NCBI GenBank assembly: GCA_945903265.1
Contig: CAMDNQ010000017.1
Span: 1 to 64,000 of the forward strand
Source of the DNA: Candidatus Sulfopaludibacter sp. SbA3
GTDB taxonomy: Bacteria; Acidobacteriota; Vicinamibacteria; Vicinamibacterales; UBA2999
Reading direction: 5' to 3'
DNA: 64,000 bases
In this document: positions 24,288 through 33,237 of the stretch, piece after piece
How positions within the stretch are numbered: position 1 is the first letter of the stretch
How the letters are laid out: every line of letters starts with the position of its first letter
Notes under the pieces: generated by a model
What the model was told of the DNA's origin: nothing
Database searches by the model: none
What the model saw: the letters and a program-made list of their open reading frames with translations, nothing else
Program-made: the position numbers and the translations under genes

Positions 24288-25829
24288 GTGCTCTCCACCG
24301 CACAACCGAACGTCACACTCCGAAGCGCGCCTGCAACACCGTTCGACGGAGCTATTGCGGCCGCGCGCACGTGTTACTCGCCGCGCGTCATCGGCGCGTC
24401 CGAGGTCACCGACAAACAGCGCGACACGATCGGCGTCCTGACGTTCGACGCGGGCCACCACACGGTCTATCAGCACGCGCATTTCGAGTTCGGGCTCGAG
24501 GGCGTGTCCCGGCAGTTCGTCTGGGCGTTTCTGCATTCCTATCCGTTCTACAACTCCGAGCAGTCGAGCCAGCGTTACGTGAAGCTGAAAGAGCCGCGCG
24601 CGTTTGTGCCGCCGCTCTCCGGCGAGGCGCTCCAGGTGTACGAGTCGGCGATCGTGCGTGCGTGGGATCGCTACGCGGAGCTCTCGGCGCTCCTCAAAGA
24701 CGACGCGCTGACGATCCTGCACGACCTTCGGTACGTGCGTTCGACCACCAGCCCCGAGCGGTTGAAGCAGATCGAGCGCGACGCCGAGAAACGCGCGATC
24801 GAGACTGCGCGGTACGTCATCCCGATCGCCGCGTTCACCTCGATGGTGCACACGGTGTCGGGCATCGTGCTGCACCGCCTGTGGCGCATGGTCAACACCA
24901 GCGATACGCCCTACGAGGCGCGCGTGGTGATTGGCGAGATGGTGCGGCTGGTCCGCGAATGGGACCCCCTCTTCTTCGAAAAAGTGGGCCTCGGACCCAT
25001 CGAAGAGGAACACGTTCCGGAGACCCGCTTTCCGAAGCCGCAGGGGAGCGGGTCGGGCGATCGGTTCGCCGCCGCGTTCGACGCCCGGCTGAACGGGCGC
25101 TGGTCGCGCCTTCGCGACACCTCGATGGAAGCGGAGGCGATCGTTGCCGATGCCGTGCGCTCGGTGTTCGGTCTCAGTGCGGACGACATGAGCGACGCGG
25201 AGGCGCTGGATCGGGTGTTGAACCCCGCGCAGAACCGGTACCGCCTCGACATCCTGAACGTGTCGTATCACTCGCCGCTCATGCGTGCGCTCCATCACGC
25301 GAACTATGTCTTCGAGAAGCGGCTCAGTCACACCGCCGATTCGCAGGATCAGCGCCATCGCATGGTGCCCGCCTCCCGGCCGCTCATGACGTTTGCCGAT
25401 ACGTCGGAGCCCGACTACATCACGCCCCGGCTGATTGCCGCGAACCCGAAGGCGAAGGCCGTGTACGAGAGTGCGATGCGGGAGGCATGGACCGCCAAGA
25501 ACCGCCTGCTGCAGCTCGATGTGCCGCTCGAGTTCGCGCTGTACGTACTGCCGAACGCGAAGACGCTGCGCTTCATCGAGTCGGGATCGCTCCTCGCCCT
25601 GCTGCACAAGTGGACGCTGCGGACCTGCTTCAACGCGCAGGAGGAGATTTACCTCGCGTCGATGGACGAAATCACCCAGGTCAAGGCCGTGCATCCGACG
25701 ATCGGCCGCTACATCGGACCTCCGTGCGTGATCAGGAACGGCCTGATCTCGCCACGGTGTACCGAGGGAACGCACTTCTGTGGCGTGCCGGTCTGGCGGG
25801 ATTTTCCGGCCGCCGTTCGCCGCCTGTAA
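24288..25829 (+). CDS. thyX: Double-length FAD-dependent thymidylate synthase (ThyX)
   Basis: At 513 aa it is twice the usual ThyX length and looks like two ThyX-like halves. The first half (about 20-240) has the substrate-loop region EGVSRQF and SEQSSQRYVKLKEPRAFVPP but reads LHS where the RHR of the RHRx7S motif is expected. The second half (about 290-500) has DQRHRMVPASRP, with the RHR but without the Ser at the motif end, then the C-terminal FIESGSLLALLHKWTLRTCFNAQEEI. One active site could combine parts of both halves. It would make dTMP from dUMP with methylene-THF and FADH2. No thyA is in the window. Confidence 0.82.
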   Translation: MLSTAQPNVTLRSAPATPFDGAIAAARTCYSPRVIGASEVTDKQRDTIGVLTFDAGHHTVYQHAHFEFGLEGVSRQFVWAFLHSYPFYNSEQSSQRYVKLKEPRAFVPPLSGEALQVYESAIVRAWDRYAELSALLKDDALTILHDLRYVRSTTSPERLKQIERDAEKRAIETARYVIPIAAFTSMVHTVSGIVLHRLWRMVNTSDTPYEARVVIGEMVRLVREWDPLFFEKVGLGPIEEEHVPETRFPKPQGSGSGDRFAAAFDARLNGRWSRLRDTSMEAEAIVADAVRSVFGLSADDMSDAEALDRVLNPAQNRYRLDILNVSYHSPLMRALHHANYVFEKRLSHTADSQDQRHRMVPASRPLMTFADTSEPDYITPRLIAANPKAKAVYESAMREAWTAKNRLLQLDVPLEFALYVLPNAKTLRFIESGSLLALLHKWTLRTCFNAQEEIYLASMDEITQVKAVHPTIGRYIGPPCVIRNGLISPRCTEGTHFCGVPVWRDFPAAVRRL

Positions 25830-25848
25830 AAAGCAGCTCGGAGCTCAT

Positions 25849-26538
25849 TTGATTGGCGCCTGGCTCGTCCATCTCTACACCGCCAGCGGCGCATGCTTCG
25901 GCTTCCTTGCGCTGACGCGGGTGTTCTACAACCAGTATCGGGAGGCGTTCTTCTGGCTTGGCGTCGCGATCGTCGTCGATGCGACCGACGGCCTCCTCGC
26001 CAGGCGCGCTGACGTCTCGCGGCGGCTCCCGCACTTCAATGGCGCCAAACTCGACGACATCGTCGACTACCTCACCTACGTCGTGGTCCCGGCATGCATC
26101 GTCTGGAATGCGCTCCTCGTGCCGGATCGATGGGGGCTGCCGGTGGTGGCCGCCATGCTGCTGTCGAGCGCGTACGGGTTCAATCGAGAGGACGCGAAGA
26201 CGGCTGACCATTTCTTCACGGGCTTCCCGTCGTACTGGAACATCGTCGTCTTCTACCTGTATCTGGCGGGCTGGCCGTTGATGATCAATGCCGTCATCCT
26301 CCTGGGGCTGGCAGCGCTCGTCTTCGTGCCGATCCGTTTCATCTATCCATCGCGCACACCCGCGTTCCAGACGCCTACGAACATCCTCGGCGTCCTGTGG
26401 GGACTCCAGATGATCGCGATGCTGTGGCTGATGCCCGAGGTGCCGCCGCTCCTGTTCTGGAGCTCGCTGATCTTTCCGCTCTATTACGTGGCGCTCTCAT
26501 TCGTCCTCGACCGCCGTCGGCGCGCGGTCGCCGTTTAA
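25849..26538 (+). CDS. pcs: Phosphatidylcholine synthase-like CDP-alcohol phosphatidyltransferase
   Basis: A 229-aa polytopic membrane enzyme. The CDP-alcohol motif is complete, D-G-x2-A-R ... G-x3-D-x3-D (DGLLARR, then GAKLDDIVDY), and the N-terminus IGAWLVHLYTASGA resembles bacterial Pcs, which condenses CDP-diacylglycerol with choline. Phosphatidylserine synthase is the main alternative. TTG 25849 is chosen because GGAG precedes it by 7 bases and it avoids overlap with thyX; longer in-frame starts overlap thyX. It is followed after 3 bp by the metallo-beta-lactamase fold gene. Confidence 0.8.
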   Translation: MIGAWLVHLYTASGACFGFLALTRVFYNQYREAFFWLGVAIVVDATDGLLARRADVSRRLPHFNGAKLDDIVDYLTYVVVPACIVWNALLVPDRWGLPVVAAMLLSSAYGFNREDAKTADHFFTGFPSYWNIVVFYLYLAGWPLMINAVILLGLAALVFVPIRFIYPSRTPAFQTPTNILGVLWGLQMIAMLWLMPEVPPLLFWSSLIFPLYYVALSFVLDRRRRAVAV

Positions 26539-26541
26539 CCT

Positions 26542-27339
26542 GTGAATCCAATCGCGCTCAACGCACGCAACCCTGGTCCGATGACCGGAGGCGGCAACTG
26601 GACCTGGCTCCTGACTGGCCGTATCCCGACTCTCATCGATGCCGGTACGGGGCACCCGCGCCACATCGACTCGATCGCGGAGGCCTTGAAGGGTCAGCCA
26701 CTGGCACAGGTGCTCGTCACGCATGCGCACTCGGACCACATGTCTGGTGCTCCGGCGCTCGCCGAGCGGATGCCGGGCGCACGATTCTTCAAGATGCCGT
26801 GGCCGGAGCGCGACGACCGATGGCCCGCGCCGTGGGAGCCGCTCGCCGAGGGCGATCGGGTCGACGTGGGCGACACATCACTCACGGTGGTCCACACACC
26901 GGGCCATGCTCCCGACCACCTCTGCTTCTGGCACGACGAGTCCCGGACGCTGTTCGGCGGCGATCTCGCGATCAAGGGGTCCACGGTGTACATTCCGGCG
27001 GCGTATCACGGCGACCTTGCCGCCTACATCGCGTCGATCGAGAAGGTCATCGCTCTCGAGCCCGTTCGAATCCTGCCCGCGCATGGCACTGTCATACATG
27101 ACCCCGTCCCCGTTCTTCGCCGGTATCTCCTGCACCGTCACGAGCGCGAGGAGCAGATTCTCGATCTCGTGAAGCAGGGCGTCGAGACGCCGGACGCGAT
27201 TGCCGCCGTCCTGTATCACGGGCTGAGCGACGCGCTCATGATCCGCGCGAGGGAAATGGTCGGCGCGCATCTCATCAAGCTCGAACGCGACAGCAGGGTG
27301 ATTCGGCGCGACGAGGCGTGGCATATGATCAAGCCATGA
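26542..27339 (+). CDS. Metallo-beta-lactamase fold hydrolase, LACTB2/glyoxalase II-like
   Basis: A 265-aa two-metal hydrolase with THAHSDHMSGAP (HxHxDH), VVHTPGHAPDHLC, FGGDLAIKG and LPAHG giving the remaining metal ligands, plus a C-terminal winged-helix-like tail (about 200-265) as in LACTB2-type proteins. The substrate is unknown; LACTB2 relatives cut RNA or thioesters. It starts at GTG 3 bp after the phosphatidyltransferase stop and its stop overlaps the M20 peptidase start by 4 bp. Confidence 0.85.
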   Translation: MNPIALNARNPGPMTGGGNWTWLLTGRIPTLIDAGTGHPRHIDSIAEALKGQPLAQVLVTHAHSDHMSGAPALAERMPGARFFKMPWPERDDRWPAPWEPLAEGDRVDVGDTSLTVVHTPGHAPDHLCFWHDESRTLFGGDLAIKGSTVYIPAAYHGDLAAYIASIEKVIALEPVRILPAHGTVIHDPVPVLRRYLLHRHEREEQILDLVKQGVETPDAIAAVLYHGLSDALMIRAREMVGAHLIKLERDSRVIRRDEAWHMIKP

Positions 27340-28706
27340 ACGACGTCGTCGACTTCATCAACATCAACCGCGACCGCTACCTCGACGAGTTGAAGGAATA
27401 TCTCGCGATCCCGAGCGTGAGCGCGCTGCCGCAGCACGCCGGCGACGTGAGACGCGCAGGCGAATGGACCGCGGATGCCTTGCGGACCGCTGGGATGAAT
27501 AACGTGCAGCTCATCGACACGCCAGGCCATCCCGTCGTCTACGGCGAGTGGCTCGGCGCGCCCGGTAAGCCGACGATTCTGTTTTATGGGCACTACGACG
27601 TGCAGCCGGTCGACCCGCTTGAACTATGGACGACCCCTCCATTCGAGGCGACGGTGCGTGACGGCGAGATCTATGCGCGCGGCGCCGCCGACGACAAGGG
27701 CCAGGTCTTCATGCACATCAAGGCTGTCGAGGCCTACCTGAAAAAGGGCGGCGGTCTTCCCGTCAACACGAAGTTCTTCATCGAGGGCGAGGAAGAGGTC
27801 GGCAGCGTGCACCTGGACGAGTTCATCCGCACGCACAAGGAGCAGCTCGCCGCCGATGTCGTCGTCATTTCGGATTCACCGATGTTCGATCGGGATATTC
27901 CGTCGATCTGTTACGGCCTTCGCGGGCTTGCCTACTTCCAGCTCGACATGCGAGGCACGAAGAGCGATCTGCACTCCGGGTCCTTCGGCGGCGCGGTTGC
28001 CAATCCGGCCTTTGTACTTGCTCAGGTACTGGCGCAGATGAAGGACAAGAGCGGCCGCATCAAGATTCCCGGATTCTATGACGACGTCCGGGCGTTGAGC
28101 GAGGAGGAGCGCGCGGAGTGGAAGAAGCTGCCGTTCAAGGAGGCCAAGTACCGGAAGGAGCTCGGCGCGCCGAAGCTGTTTGGCGAGACAGGCTACTCGA
28201 CGCTCGAGCGCGTCTGGGCGCGCCCGACGTTTGAAGTAAACGGGCTGCTGTCTGGATTCACCGGCGAAGGCGCCAAGACCGTGCTGCCGGCGGTGGCGAT
28301 GGCCAAGGTGAGCATGCGGCTGGTGCCCGATCAGACGCCCGACAAGATCGCCGAGATCTTCGAAGCGCACGTCCGGAAGATCACGCCGCCGACCGTCGAA
28401 CTGAAGGTCACGCGCATGCACGGCGGCAAGCCGTGGATGACGGAGTTCGACAACAAGTACGTGCGCGCCGCGGGCCGCGCGATCGAGAAGGGGTTCGGAC
28501 GGGCGCCGGTCTTCAACCGCGAAGGCGGCTCAATCCCGGTCGTCTCGACGTTTCAGGAGGAACTCGGGTTGCCGAGCGTTCTGTTCGGGGTAGGCCTTCC
28601 GGACGAGAACGCCCACGCCCCGAACGAGAAGCTCGATCTCGGAAACTTTCACAACGGGATCATCGCGTCGGCGTATCTCTATGAAGAGATCGCCGGCCTC
28701 ACCTAG
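27336..28706 (+). CDS. M20-family dipeptidase
   Basis: A 456-aa cytosolic metallopeptidase of the carnosinase/CNDP2 type. The metal ligands lie in FYGHYDVQPVDP and YARGAADDKGQ; EGEEEVGS carries the catalytic Glu and next ligand; a lid domain occupies about 200-330; and PDENAHAPNEKLDL holds the last His. It cleaves dipeptides or related small amides. ATG 27336 overlaps the preceding stop as ATGA. The stop abuts the convergent small-protein gene (TAG|CTA). Confidence 0.92.
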   Translation: MNDVVDFININRDRYLDELKEYLAIPSVSALPQHAGDVRRAGEWTADALRTAGMNNVQLIDTPGHPVVYGEWLGAPGKPTILFYGHYDVQPVDPLELWTTPPFEATVRDGEIYARGAADDKGQVFMHIKAVEAYLKKGGGLPVNTKFFIEGEEEVGSVHLDEFIRTHKEQLAADVVVISDSPMFDRDIPSICYGLRGLAYFQLDMRGTKSDLHSGSFGGAVANPAFVLAQVLAQMKDKSGRIKIPGFYDDVRALSEEERAEWKKLPFKEAKYRKELGAPKLFGETGYSTLERVWARPTFEVNGLLSGFTGEGAKTVLPAVAMAKVSMRLVPDQTPDKIAEIFEAHVRKITPPTVELKVTRMHGGKPWMTEFDNKYVRAAGRAIEKGFGRAPVFNREGGSIPVVSTFQEELGLPSVLFGVGLPDENAHAPNEKLDLGNFHNGIIASAYLYEEIAGLT

Positions 28707-29177
28707 CTACAGTCGGATACCCCCGCCGGGCTGGTTCTGCTCGCGCTCGCGCTCACGGCGTGGCCCCGGCTCGCGGGGACCCGGCGCAGGAACAGGCGGT
28801 GCGACGCCGTCCGTCTTGGTCAGTGTTTCCTTATAGACCGCGCCTTCAATCCCGCCCATCGTCCACTCGCCGACGAGATTCGTCCCATCAAGTTTGTAGA
28901 CGGCCACGGCAGGTGCGCCGCCGAAATAACTGACCGCGAAAATGCCGTTGCTGTAGATACCCACGCCGATGATCGAGCCGTCGTCCATGGTCCAGCGGAC
29001 GCGGAACGTGTTTCGGAGTTTCGAGATCTCGACGACGCCCTGATACGCCGTTCCGTCTGGATTCATCCCGTTGCACCGGTACACGCCGCTCAATTCCGGT
29101 TGCGGACCCTGGGCGGCCATGCGGCTGAACGCACAGACCGCAATGACGACGATACCTAACAGGACAATACGGCGCAT
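28707..29177 (-). CDS. Exported protein of unknown function with charged tail
   Basis: The 156-aa protein starts at ATG 29177, preceded by a strong AGGAGG. A signal peptide (RRIVLLGIVVIAVCAFSRMAAQ) is followed by a beta-rich domain with repeated short strands (SGVYRCNGMNPDG, VRWTMDDGSIIGVG, LVGEWTMGGIEGAVYKETL). The C-terminal 30 residues are Pro/Arg/Glu-rich. No family is recognised with confidence; the repeat pattern suggests a small beta-barrel or sandwich. A TATATT box on the minus strand at 29236-29241 could be its -10 element. Confidence 0.75.
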   Translation of the reverse strand: MRRIVLLGIVVIAVCAFSRMAAQGPQPELSGVYRCNGMNPDGTAYQGVVEISKLRNTFRVRWTMDDGSIIGVGIYSNGIFAVSYFGGAPAVAVYKLDGTNLVGEWTMGGIEGAVYKETLTKTDGVAPPVPAPGPREPGPRREREREQNQPGGGIRL

Positions 29178-29244
29178 GAGGCCTCCTGAAGCCGGTTCGG
29201 ACAGCAAAGAAAGGGCCGAGCACGGCCAGGGCCCGAATATATCG

Positions 29245-30123
29245 TCAATTGAGGGCCGCCACACGGCGGCGAAGGGTCTTTACGTGCTCCCAGATCTGCT
29301 GCCGCTCGTCGCGGGTTTCTTTGTCGACTTCACCGAGGCCGGTCAGCTTCAGATACGTCTGCAGGTCGCGCAGCGCGCTCGAGACGTCATTCAGGTGGAA
29401 CGCCAGCAGCCCGCGATCGCGCAGCTCGCTGAGTGCGGACGGCGTCATCGCGAGCAGCAGTTCCGTCGCGTCGCGGGCCTGTGGAAAGGACCGCATGTGC
29501 ACGTACAGCCGTTTCAGGTTCAGCAGCATGCGGACGATCACCTGGTTGCGCGTCGCCGGCGCCAGGAGCGACTTGCTGAAGGCGACTTCGGACCCGACGT
29601 GCTTCTGGAGGAGACGCCGGCAGTCCTGTTCCGACAGCAGTGCGCCGTTGTGGAACGCGTCCACGATCACCTTGCCGCGTGCGGTCTCGTCCTCCAGGAC
29701 GTGCACGAGGAAGTGTCCTGGAAAGTTCACGCCTTCCACGTTCAATCCCGCGCGACGCCCGACTTCCATGTAGACGAGCGACAGCGTGATGGGAATGCCG
29801 GTGCGGCGATCGATGACCTCGTTCAGGCAGCTGTTGCGCGGATCTTCGTAGCGCTCACGGTTGCCGACGAAGTGCTCCGATTCGAAGAGGAACTCGTTGA
29901 GGGCGCGGATACGCGCATGCGGAGAGGCGGCGCCCGCGGCAGAGTCCTGCTCGACGTGGCGGCGCGCCGCTTCACCCAGCTCGGCGAGACGTTCGAGGTA
30001 GGGCGCGGGTTCCAGGCGCGGATACTCGAGCCGCGCAATGACGAGCGCCGCCGGCGCAAGGTCGGCGCCCGGTGCATTCGAGGCCGCCAACAGCGCGTCG
30101 ACGAGGCCCTTCTGCATCGCCAT
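29245..30123 (-). CDS. SirB1-type transglutaminase-like protein with TPR-like tail
   Basis: A 292-aa protein of the SirB1/COG2912 family. The transglutaminase-like core has NSCLNEVIDRRTGIPITLS with the conserved Cys, VYMEVGRRAGL, and GVNFPGHFLVHV with the His. The C-terminal part (about 190-285) is helical like tetratricopeptide repeats. The molecular role of the family is unknown. Its ATG overlaps the HAD phosphatase stop (TGATG), so the pair is translationally coupled. Confidence 0.88.
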   Translation of the reverse strand: MAMQKGLVDALLAASNAPGADLAPAALVIARLEYPRLEPAPYLERLAELGEAARRHVEQDSAAGAASPHARIRALNEFLFESEHFVGNRERYEDPRNSCLNEVIDRRTGIPITLSLVYMEVGRRAGLNVEGVNFPGHFLVHVLEDETARGKVIVDAFHNGALLSEQDCRRLLQKHVGSEVAFSKSLLAPATRNQVIVRMLLNLKRLYVHMRSFPQARDATELLLAMTPSALSELRDRGLLAFHLNDVSSALRDLQTYLKLTGLGEVDKETRDERQQIWEHVKTLRRRVAALN

Positions 30124-30833
30124 CAGCCTGCGGCTGGTCGCGGCGCCGTCGCGCAGAGGCCGTCGAGCGCGGCGATCGTCAAATCCTTCAGGCTCCCGGC
30201 GACCAGTTCCGCACCCGCCAGTTCCGTTGCCGGATAGCTCGTGGTCACTCCCACACAGCGTAACCCGGCGCCGCGGGCCGATTCGAGACCCCATCGGGAA
30301 TCTTCGATGGCGACGCAGCGCGAGGGATCGAGGTCCGCGCCGGACGACTCACGCAGCCGCTCGAACGCCAGGAGATACGGAGCGGGCGATGGCTTGCTCT
30401 GCGGCGTATCGCCGGCCGCGACAACGACCGGAAACAGATGCTGGAGGCCCGCGTTTCCGATGATCTCGACGATCTCGTGGCGCAGTGCGCCGGATGCGAT
30501 CGCAATCGGCACGTGGCGTGCCGCCGTTTCGATGAATTCTGCCGCGCCAGGGAACAGGACGTGGCCGTCATGCAGCATTCCCTGGAGGATGGCACCCTTG
30601 CGCGCGACGAGCGCCGTCATCTGACCGTCGCTCATCGGAGTCCCTCGGTCGCGCGCCAGTGCCTGCAGCAGGCCCACGTCGTCATAGCCGAGGTACCGCG
30701 CGTAATAGTCCGCGGACGTTAGATCGAAGCCGGCCTCGCGGAGCATCTGCTGGAACGCCTTGAGATGCAGCGGCTCGCTGTCGGCGATGACGCCGTCGAA
30801 GTCGAACACGATGGCCTGAAGGGACCCGGTCAC
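30123..30833 (-). CDS. HAD-family sugar-phosphate phosphatase, beta-phosphoglucomutase-like
   Basis: A 236-aa HAD hydrolase with motif I FDFDGVIADSEPLH (nucleophile and acid Asp), motif II IASGAL, motif III Lys in QSKPSPAPY and motif IV AIEDSRWG. A cap of type C1 (about 20-95) places it with beta-phosphoglucomutase/phosphoglycolate phosphatase relatives; the exact substrate is unknown. GTG 30833 overlaps the DUF1684 stop by 4 bp (GTGA); the longer frame upstream would lie inside that gene. Confidence 0.87.
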   Translation of the reverse strand: MTGSLQAIVFDFDGVIADSEPLHLKAFQQMLREAGFDLTSADYYARYLGYDDVGLLQALARDRGTPMSDGQMTALVARKGAILQGMLHDGHVLFPGAAEFIETAARHVPIAIASGALRHEIVEIIGNAGLQHLFPVVVAAGDTPQSKPSPAPYLLAFERLRESSGADLDPSRCVAIEDSRWGLESARGAGLRCVGVTTSYPATELAGAELVAGSLKDLTIAALDGLCATAPRPAAG

Positions 30834-31441
30834 GCGCCTGGAACCTTCTCGCCGGCGGCGACGGCAACGTCCAGGCGGTTCGACGGCGGGGGATAGGGGC
30901 ACTCATACGACGCGTTGTACGCGCAGTAGGGGTTGTACGCGCGGTTGAAATCGATCGTGTAGTAGCCGGTGGTCGTCGGCTGGATATCGAGATAGCGGCC
31001 CGCGGAATACGTGTCCTTGCCGGTGGTCAGGTCAGCGAACGGCACAAACAGGCGGTCGATCTGCTGCGTGCCCTCCTCGACGAACGCGCCCAGGCTTCTC
31101 GTCTGGCCCTGCAGCGTGAACTGAAGCTGTCCTACGAGCTGCATGCGGCGAAGCGCGCCTGTGGATGTGGGCATCTCGAAGACGGGGCGATCCTCGGACA
31201 GTTTCAGCGCCGCGGGCACCGCGAAATTCGGATCAACGGGGAAATACCTGAGTGGAAGAACGGCGTCTCGCTTGTCCGCCGGCACCGGCGAGTCGGTGCC
31301 GGCCTTGAAGGCCGCATCCTTCTCGCTCCTGGCCGCGTTGAGCTCAGTCGTGTACGCCGCATCGTCGGGAGCAGACGGTCCAGACGAGCAGGCGTATCCG
31401 CAGCTCAGGATCAATACCGCGGCGACCGAGCGGAGATGCAT
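30830..31441 (-). CDS. DUF1684 lipoprotein
   Basis: The 203-aa protein starts at ATG 31441. A lipoprotein-type signal (SVAAVLILSCGYACSS) gives two candidate lipid-modified cysteines. The DUF1684 signatures are LPLRYFPVDPNFAVPA, YYTIDFNRAYNPYCAYN and CPYPPPSNRLDVAVAAGEK near the C-terminus. The function of this family is not known. It is embedded between the fatty-acid genes and the HAD/SirB1 pair by 1-4 bp overlaps, so it is part of the same transcript. Confidence 0.85.
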   Translation of the reverse strand: MHLRSVAAVLILSCGYACSSGPSAPDDAAYTTELNAARSEKDAAFKAGTDSPVPADKRDAVLPLRYFPVDPNFAVPAALKLSEDRPVFEMPTSTGALRRMQLVGQLQFTLQGQTRSLGAFVEEGTQQIDRLFVPFADLTTGKDTYSAGRYLDIQPTTTGYYTIDFNRAYNPYCAYNASYECPYPPPSNRLDVAVAAGEKVPGA

Positions 31442-33237
31442 CAACCAAGGATATACCGTTGCTTTTCGACGGTGGCCTCGGCCAGCTCGCGTCGTAATGC
31501 GACGGTATTGACGGGCGAGGTCTTCAGGAATCGACGCAGGGCTGCGAGCAGCGTCCGCAGCGTGTCGCCTTCAGCCATGGCGGCCAGAGCGTTCCGCGCG
31601 GCCTGTTCGATGCGCAGCGCGGCATCGTTGGTGAACAGCCGCGCGGCCGCCTGGTGGAGGGCGGCGCGACTGGCACCCGAGGCCGACGCCGCACGCGCGC
31701 GGAGCACCGCACTCTCGGCGGCGTATGTATCCATCAGGATGTCGGCGGCGTACCCGAGCACCTCCTGCTCATCGGTCAGTTTGTCTGTATAGGTCTGCAT
31801 CGCGGTGCCCAGCACCATCAGCCCGACTTTCTTGAACGCGGCCGTCAGCTGCAATTCGTAGTCGAGAACGCCATCGGACGGAGCGGCGGCCATTGACGGC
31901 GTGAGGAGCTCATCCTGCAGCCGTTTTGCGGCCGCGATGAGCGGGAGTTCTCCCTTCACCGCCCGGCGGACCAGCATGCCGGGGATCAGCAGCCGGTTGA
32001 TTTCGTTTGTACCTTCGAAGATGCGGTTGACTCGCGCATCGCGGTAATAGCGTTCGGCGGTGTAGTCGCTGACGAAACCGTTTCCGCCGTGGATCTGGAC
32101 GTTCTCGTCGAGCACGTAATCGAGGGTTTCGGTCCCCGCGACCTTGGCGATCGACGACTCGACCGCGTATTCCTCGAACGCGCGCGCGGTGGAGGGACCG
32201 TCGTGTGACGACTCTTCGAGCAACGATTCGATGAGTCCGCCAGTCCTGTAGACCAGGCTCTCCATCGCGTAGGTCCGCGCGGTCATCTCTCCGAGCTTGT
32301 GCTTGATGGCGCCGAACGAGGCGATCGAGTGGCCGAACTGCTTGCGCTGGACGGCATACCGGACCGCATCGCCAATGGCGGCGCGGCACCCGCCGACCGA
32401 CATTGCTCCCAGCTTGAACCGGCCGAAGTTCAGCGTGTTGAGGGCGACCTTATGACCCTTGCCGACCTCGCCGAGCACATTGCCGGCAGGCACCTGCGCG
32501 TCCTGCAGGAGGATCGGCGTCGTGGACGAGCCGTGGAGGCCCATCTTGTGCTCTTCCTTGCCCGCGGTCACGCCGGGGAACGTCTTCTCGACGATGAACG
32601 CCGTGAATTGATCGCCGTCGACCTGGGCGAACACGATGATCACGTCGGCGAAGCCGCCGTTCGTGATCCACATCTTTTCGCCCGACAGCCTCCAGTTGCC
32701 GTCCGGTGCGCGCGTCGCACGGGTTTTCGCGGCCAGCGCGTCCGATCCGGAGCCCGACTCGCTCAGCGCGTAGGCGCCGACACGCTCGCCGGCTACAAGC
32801 GTCGGGAGGTAGCGCTGCTTCTGGTCCGTGGTGCCGAACAGGACGAGCGGGAGGATGCACAGGTTCGCCTGCGCGCCGTATGTCGTGGCGAATGACGACG
32901 CCCGCGCGATCCGCTCGGCGACGATCAGCGAGGAGATCTTGTCGAGGGCGAGGCCGCCGTACTCCTCCGGAACGTTGACGCCCAGCAGTCCGAGCTCTCC
33001 CGCGCGGCGTACCAGCGTGCGCGCGAACGCCCAATCCTTCGCTTCGAGACGGGAGACATTGGGGAGCACTTCCTTGTCGATGAACTCGTCGGTCGTCTGC
33101 GCCATCAGGCGATGCTCATCGCTGAGCCGCTCAGGCGTGAAGACGTCTTCGGCGGCGGTGGCGTCGAGGAGCCATGCCCCGCCCCTTCTCGCTGCCGTCG
33201 CCGCCGCCGCTTTGGTCGACCCTGTCCCCGTTGTCAT
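31441..33237 (-). CDS. fadE: Acyl-CoA dehydrogenase with C-terminal extension
   Basis: At 598 aa it is a long-form acyl-CoA dehydrogenase. It has [11 protein letters not shown], the FAD/substrate loop [32 protein letters not shown] and the FAD signature [20 protein letters not shown]; the catalytic Glu lies in IFEGTNEIN. An extra C-terminal helical domain (about 440-598) as in VLCAD/ACAD9 and B. subtilis FadE suggests long-chain substrates. It performs the first step of beta-oxidation. The ATG overlaps the thiolase stop by 4 bp. Together with fadA and fadN it matches the Bacillus fadNAE gene order. Confidence 0.92.
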   Translation of the reverse strand: MTTGTGSTKAAAATAARRGGAWLLDATAAEDVFTPERLSDEHRLMAQTTDEFIDKEVLPNVSRLEAKDWAFARTLVRRAGELGLLGVNVPEEYGGLALDKISSLIVAERIARASSFATTYGAQANLCILPLVLFGTTDQKQRYLPTLVAGERVGAYALSESGSGSDALAAKTRATRAPDGNWRLSGEKMWITNGGFADVIIVFAQVDGDQFTAFIVEKTFPGVTAGKEEHKMGLHGSSTTPILLQDAQVPAGNVLGEVGKGHKVALNTLNFGRFKLGAMSVGGCRAAIGDAVRYAVQRKQFGHSIASFGAIKHKLGEMTARTYAMESLVYRTGGLIESLLEESSHDGPSTARAFEEYAVESSIAKVAGTETLDYVLDENVQIHGGNGFVSDYTAERYYRDARVNRIFEGTNEINRLLIPGMLVRRAVKGELPLIAAAKRLQDELLTPSMAAAPSDGVLDYELQLTAAFKKVGLMVLGTAMQTYTDKLTDEQEVLGYAADILMDTYAAESAVLRARAASASGASRAALHQAAARLFTNDAALRIEQAARNALAAMAEGDTLRTLLAALRRFLKTSPVNTVALRRELAEATVEKQRYILG

